DNA of 8,017 bases. Origin: Saprospiraceae bacterium (GTDB lineage Bacteria > Bacteroidota > Bacteroidia > Chitinophagales > Saprospiraceae). Under the pieces are notes generated by a model. The model was not told the origin of the DNA. It made no database searches and was given only the letters and a program-made list of their open reading frames with translations. The stretch spans positions 1-8,017 of the forward strand of contig JALZVN010000123.1 of assembly GCA_023299965.1 (NCBI GenBank), written 5' to 3'. Of the stretch, positions 6,494-8,017 are shown piece after piece. How positions within the stretch are numbered: the stretch's first letter is position 1; every line of letters begins with the position of its first letter. The position numbers were made by a program, and so were the translations under genes.

Positions 6494-6947
6494 GTCTATT
6501 ATAATTGTATTTTGCTTGAGTTGGGCAATGATTTGTTTTTCATGCGGAGGCAACAACTCTAATCATGCTCATAGAAATTCCGTATTCGATGCAGACGGTT
6601 CAGTGCCTACTGACTTTATGGATTTTTATATGAAGTTTCATCAAGATAGTTTATATCAGATGGGGCATATACAATTTCCTTTAAAAGGTATGCCCGCCAT
6701 GGCGATTGACCTAAGCCAAGATTCGATTAATAATTATTATTGGCAAGAAGAGAACTGGAAGGTACATAAACCATTTATGGGTAATGAGACTGAGTATATG
6801 AAAGAATTTATTACCATCTCTGACAACTTGATTTCAGAATTTATAGTCGAAAAACAAATGGGATACGGTATGGAGCGTAGATTTTCTAAAATAGCTGGCA
6901 GATGGAATCTTATTTACTATATGGATATGAATAAACTAAGCGAGTAG
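6486..6947 (+). CDS. Small predicted lipoprotein, DUF4348-like
   Basis: The 153-residue product begins with MSKSIIIVFCLSWAMICFSC, a lipoprotein signal peptide whose likely lipidated cysteine is residue 20, followed by GGNNSN, a flexible linker. The mature part carries DFMDFYMKFHQDSLYQMGHIQFPL (about 43-66), an F-x2-F-x3-F-x2-DS-x2-Q-x3-I-x-FPL pattern that I associate with the Bacteroidota lipoprotein family DUF4348; this is from memory and not a search. A tryptophan-rich stretch (YYWQEENWKVHKPF, 84-97) and GRWNLIYYMD near the end suggest a compact alpha/beta fold of the NTF2-like kind. Function is unknown. Its ATG lies eight bases inside the end of the phosphopantetheinyl transferase gene, in another frame, so the two are co-translated. 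The final codons are duplicated beyond the stop (see the repeat at 6931-6966). Confidence 0.75.
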   Translation: MSKSIIIVFCLSWAMICFSCGGNNSNHAHRNSVFDADGSVPTDFMDFYMKFHQDSLYQMGHIQFPLKGMPAMAIDLSQDSINNYYWQEENWKVHKPFMGNETEYMKEFITISDNLISEFIVEKQMGYGMERRFSKIAGRWNLIYYMDMNKLSE

Positions 6948-6966
6948 CATAAACTCAGCGAGTAGC
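6931..6966 (+). repeat. 18-bp tandem duplication spanning the lipoprotein stop codon
   Basis: ATAAACTAAGCGAGTAGC (6931-6948) is followed directly by ATAAACTCAGCGAGTAGC (6949-6966), identical except for one A/C change. The unit is six codons long and in frame: the first copy encodes the end of the lipoprotein, KLSE-stop, and the second would encode HKLSE-stop. It looks like a recent slippage or duplication that left a second stop in frame. Confidence 0.9.
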
Positions 6967-7017
6967 CTGCAGATAAACCTCATATTGTTTTCTTTACTAC
7001 TTAGATAACGCAAGTCT

Positions 7018-7070
7018 TTGTGTATTATAGTATTATCTAAATAATCCTTATATTTAGTAGTATTACACAA
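7018..7070 (+). promoter_or_regulatory. Nested inverted repeats upstream of the TPR gene
   Basis: Outer arms TTGTGTA (7018-7024) and TACACAA (7064-7070) are perfectly complementary. Inside them CTAAATA (7037-7043) pairs with TATTTAG (7051-7057) over a 7-base loop. The octamer TAGTATTA also occurs directly on either side of the inner stem (7028-7035 and 7058-7065). The element ends nine bases before the ATG at 7080, so it may be a leader hairpin that hides the start, or an operator. A near -7 element (TATATTTA, 7049-7056) overlaps it, but without a spaced TTG. Confidence 0.35.
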
Positions 7071-7079
7071 CGAAAGATT

Positions 7080-8017
7080 ATGCTAACCTACTCCTCTAAA
7101 AGATGGATACTTATAGTCCATGTGCTTTACTTGAGCCTACTGAACGTATATTCTCAAGGACATTCTGCTTACGATATAGCGGAGAATTTATACAAAAGTA
7201 AGTCCTTTGATCAATGTCAAATAGAGCTTGATCAAATTTTGACTGTTAAAAAATCCTATCATGACAGTACATTGGCCGCGACCTACAAATTGTATGGAGA
7301 TTTATATTTGAAAAAATATGAACTTCATGAGACTATTAAGAACTACGAAGTTGCAGATTCTATTTATGCGCTACTAGGTAAACGACATGCCCCCAAAAGA
7401 CTCAACGTTATAAATAAGATTGGTATCTGTTATGCACAACAAGATAACTTGATCATGACTTCTAAGTATTTTCAATCTGCATATGATCTTGCTATATCCA
7501 TATATGAACATTCAGATCTAAATGCTGCAAAAGCAGTTAACAATCTTGCTAGCGTATACCTCTATCTCGGAGATTTTGACCAAAGCTTAAAGTATTATAA
7601 AGAGTCGGTTGCGGTAAAAAAGAAATTCATTCACGAGAATCCAGTTTCTTTAGCCAATACCTATGAAAACATGGCTTCCATATACGGTCAGATTAATCAG
7701 ATGGGCGAAGCTGAATCCTATTTGAATAAGGCCGGGCAATTGTATCAAATGCAGCATGAAGGAAATAAGAATGCCTTATTAGGTTTCTATATTAATTTAG
7801 CCGGATTTTATTTAGAAAATGATAGAGTAGACGATGCTATTCAACAGCTTATAATAGCGGATTCTCTTCCAGATAAATACAAGGAAGATAAATTAAACGT
7901 TTTGCTTATCAATAAAAATTTTGGTACCGCTTATCTAGAAAAGAAAGATTATCAAAGGGCTTTACAGTATTTTGAAAAGGTAAAGTCGCAAGTCAATCAA
8001 TTCCAAGTAGGGCAAAA
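7080..8017 (+). CDS. Secreted TPR-repeat protein, C-terminus beyond the window
   Basis: An uninterrupted frame runs from the ATG at 7080 to the window end, giving 312 residues with no stop. It starts with a signal peptide (KRWILIVHVLYLSLLNVYSQG, likely cleavage near 25-26), so the repeats are periplasmic or exported. At least six tetratricopeptide units can be placed: about 68-99, 110-141, 151-184, 191-224, 233-262 and 275-302; the third and fourth are the clearest (NNLASVYLYLGDFDQSLKYY; YENMASIYGQINQMGEAESY). Repeats spaced by about 40 residues, with a basic VKKKF stretch between, are typical of Bacteroidota proteins in which TPRs precede either a CHAT peptidase-like domain or a transmembrane histidine kinase or DNA-binding output domain. 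Which one applies cannot be seen here. It is separated from the lipoprotein gene by 132 bases and probably has its own promoter. Confidence 0.85.
   Translation, partial: MLTYSSKRWILIVHVLYLSLLNVYSQGHSAYDIAENLYKSKSFDQCQIELDQILTVKKSYHDSTLAATYKLYGDLYLKKYELHETIKNYEVADSIYALLGKRHAPKRLNVINKIGICYAQQDNLIMTSKYFQSAYDLAISIYEHSDLNAAKAVNNLASVYLYLGDFDQSLKYYKESVAVKKKFIHENPVSLANTYENMASIYGQINQMGEAESYLNKAGQLYQMQHEGNKNALLGFYINLAGFYLENDRVDDAIQQLIIADSLPDKYKEDKLNVLLINKNFGTAYLEKKDYQRALQYFEKVKSQVNQFQVGQ

Noticed and set aside
1..8017. CRISPR array, tRNA, rRNA or insertion sequence
   Set aside because: I found no regularly spaced repeats, no T-loop GTTCRA-type signature, no transposase and no terminal inverted repeats with target duplications.

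Overview
The window reads as chromosomal DNA of a member of the Bacteroidota. Four things point there: a secreted protein with a C-terminal type IX secretion (T9SS) sorting domain, a kinase-free PASTA protein, AT-rich gene starts without clear Shine-Dalgarno sequences, and two upstream sequences matching the Bacteroidota -7 promoter element TAnnTTTG. DNA and proteins resemble marine or environmental Saprospiria-like or related lineages, but I cannot fix the genus. I see no transposase, integrase, phage gene, CRISPR array, tRNA or rRNA.

Layout. Positions 1-247 hold no convincing gene, only a perfect 10-bp inverted repeat just before the first gene. A rightward group follows: a membrane-anchored protein with three PASTA domains (248-1078), a T9SS-sorted secreted protein (1184-3085), and, four bases later, a single-domain rhodanese (3090-3386). 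A strong bidirectional terminator (3401-3449) closes this group and a converging leftward gene. Leftward genes are a SPOR-domain envelope protein (3466-4113) with its own promoter, then dCTP deaminase (4268-4804), which overlaps by ATGA a seven-bladed WD40 propeller protein (4801-5718). From the divergent gap 5719-5845 the rightward genes start: an Sfp-type phosphopantetheinyl transferase (5846-6493), overlapped by a small lipoprotein gene (6486-6947). A 113-bp gap with nested inverted repeats precedes a secreted TPR-repeat protein (7080 to the window end), which is cut off by the window.

How the genes fit together. PASTA and SPOR domains both bind peptidoglycan-related ligands, so two products probably act on or sense the cell wall. 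The T9SS protein, the lipoprotein and the TPR protein are also envelope or export products. dCTP deaminase (pyrimidine supply) and the phosphopantetheinyl transferase (carrier-protein activation) are housekeeping enzymes. The gene pair least explained by known biology is WD40-dcd, which is translationally coupled. I find no evidence for a complete new multi-gene system. The most useful leads are the WD40-dcd pair, the acidic SPOR protein, the 18-bp duplication across a stop codon, and the unseen C-terminus of the TPR protein.
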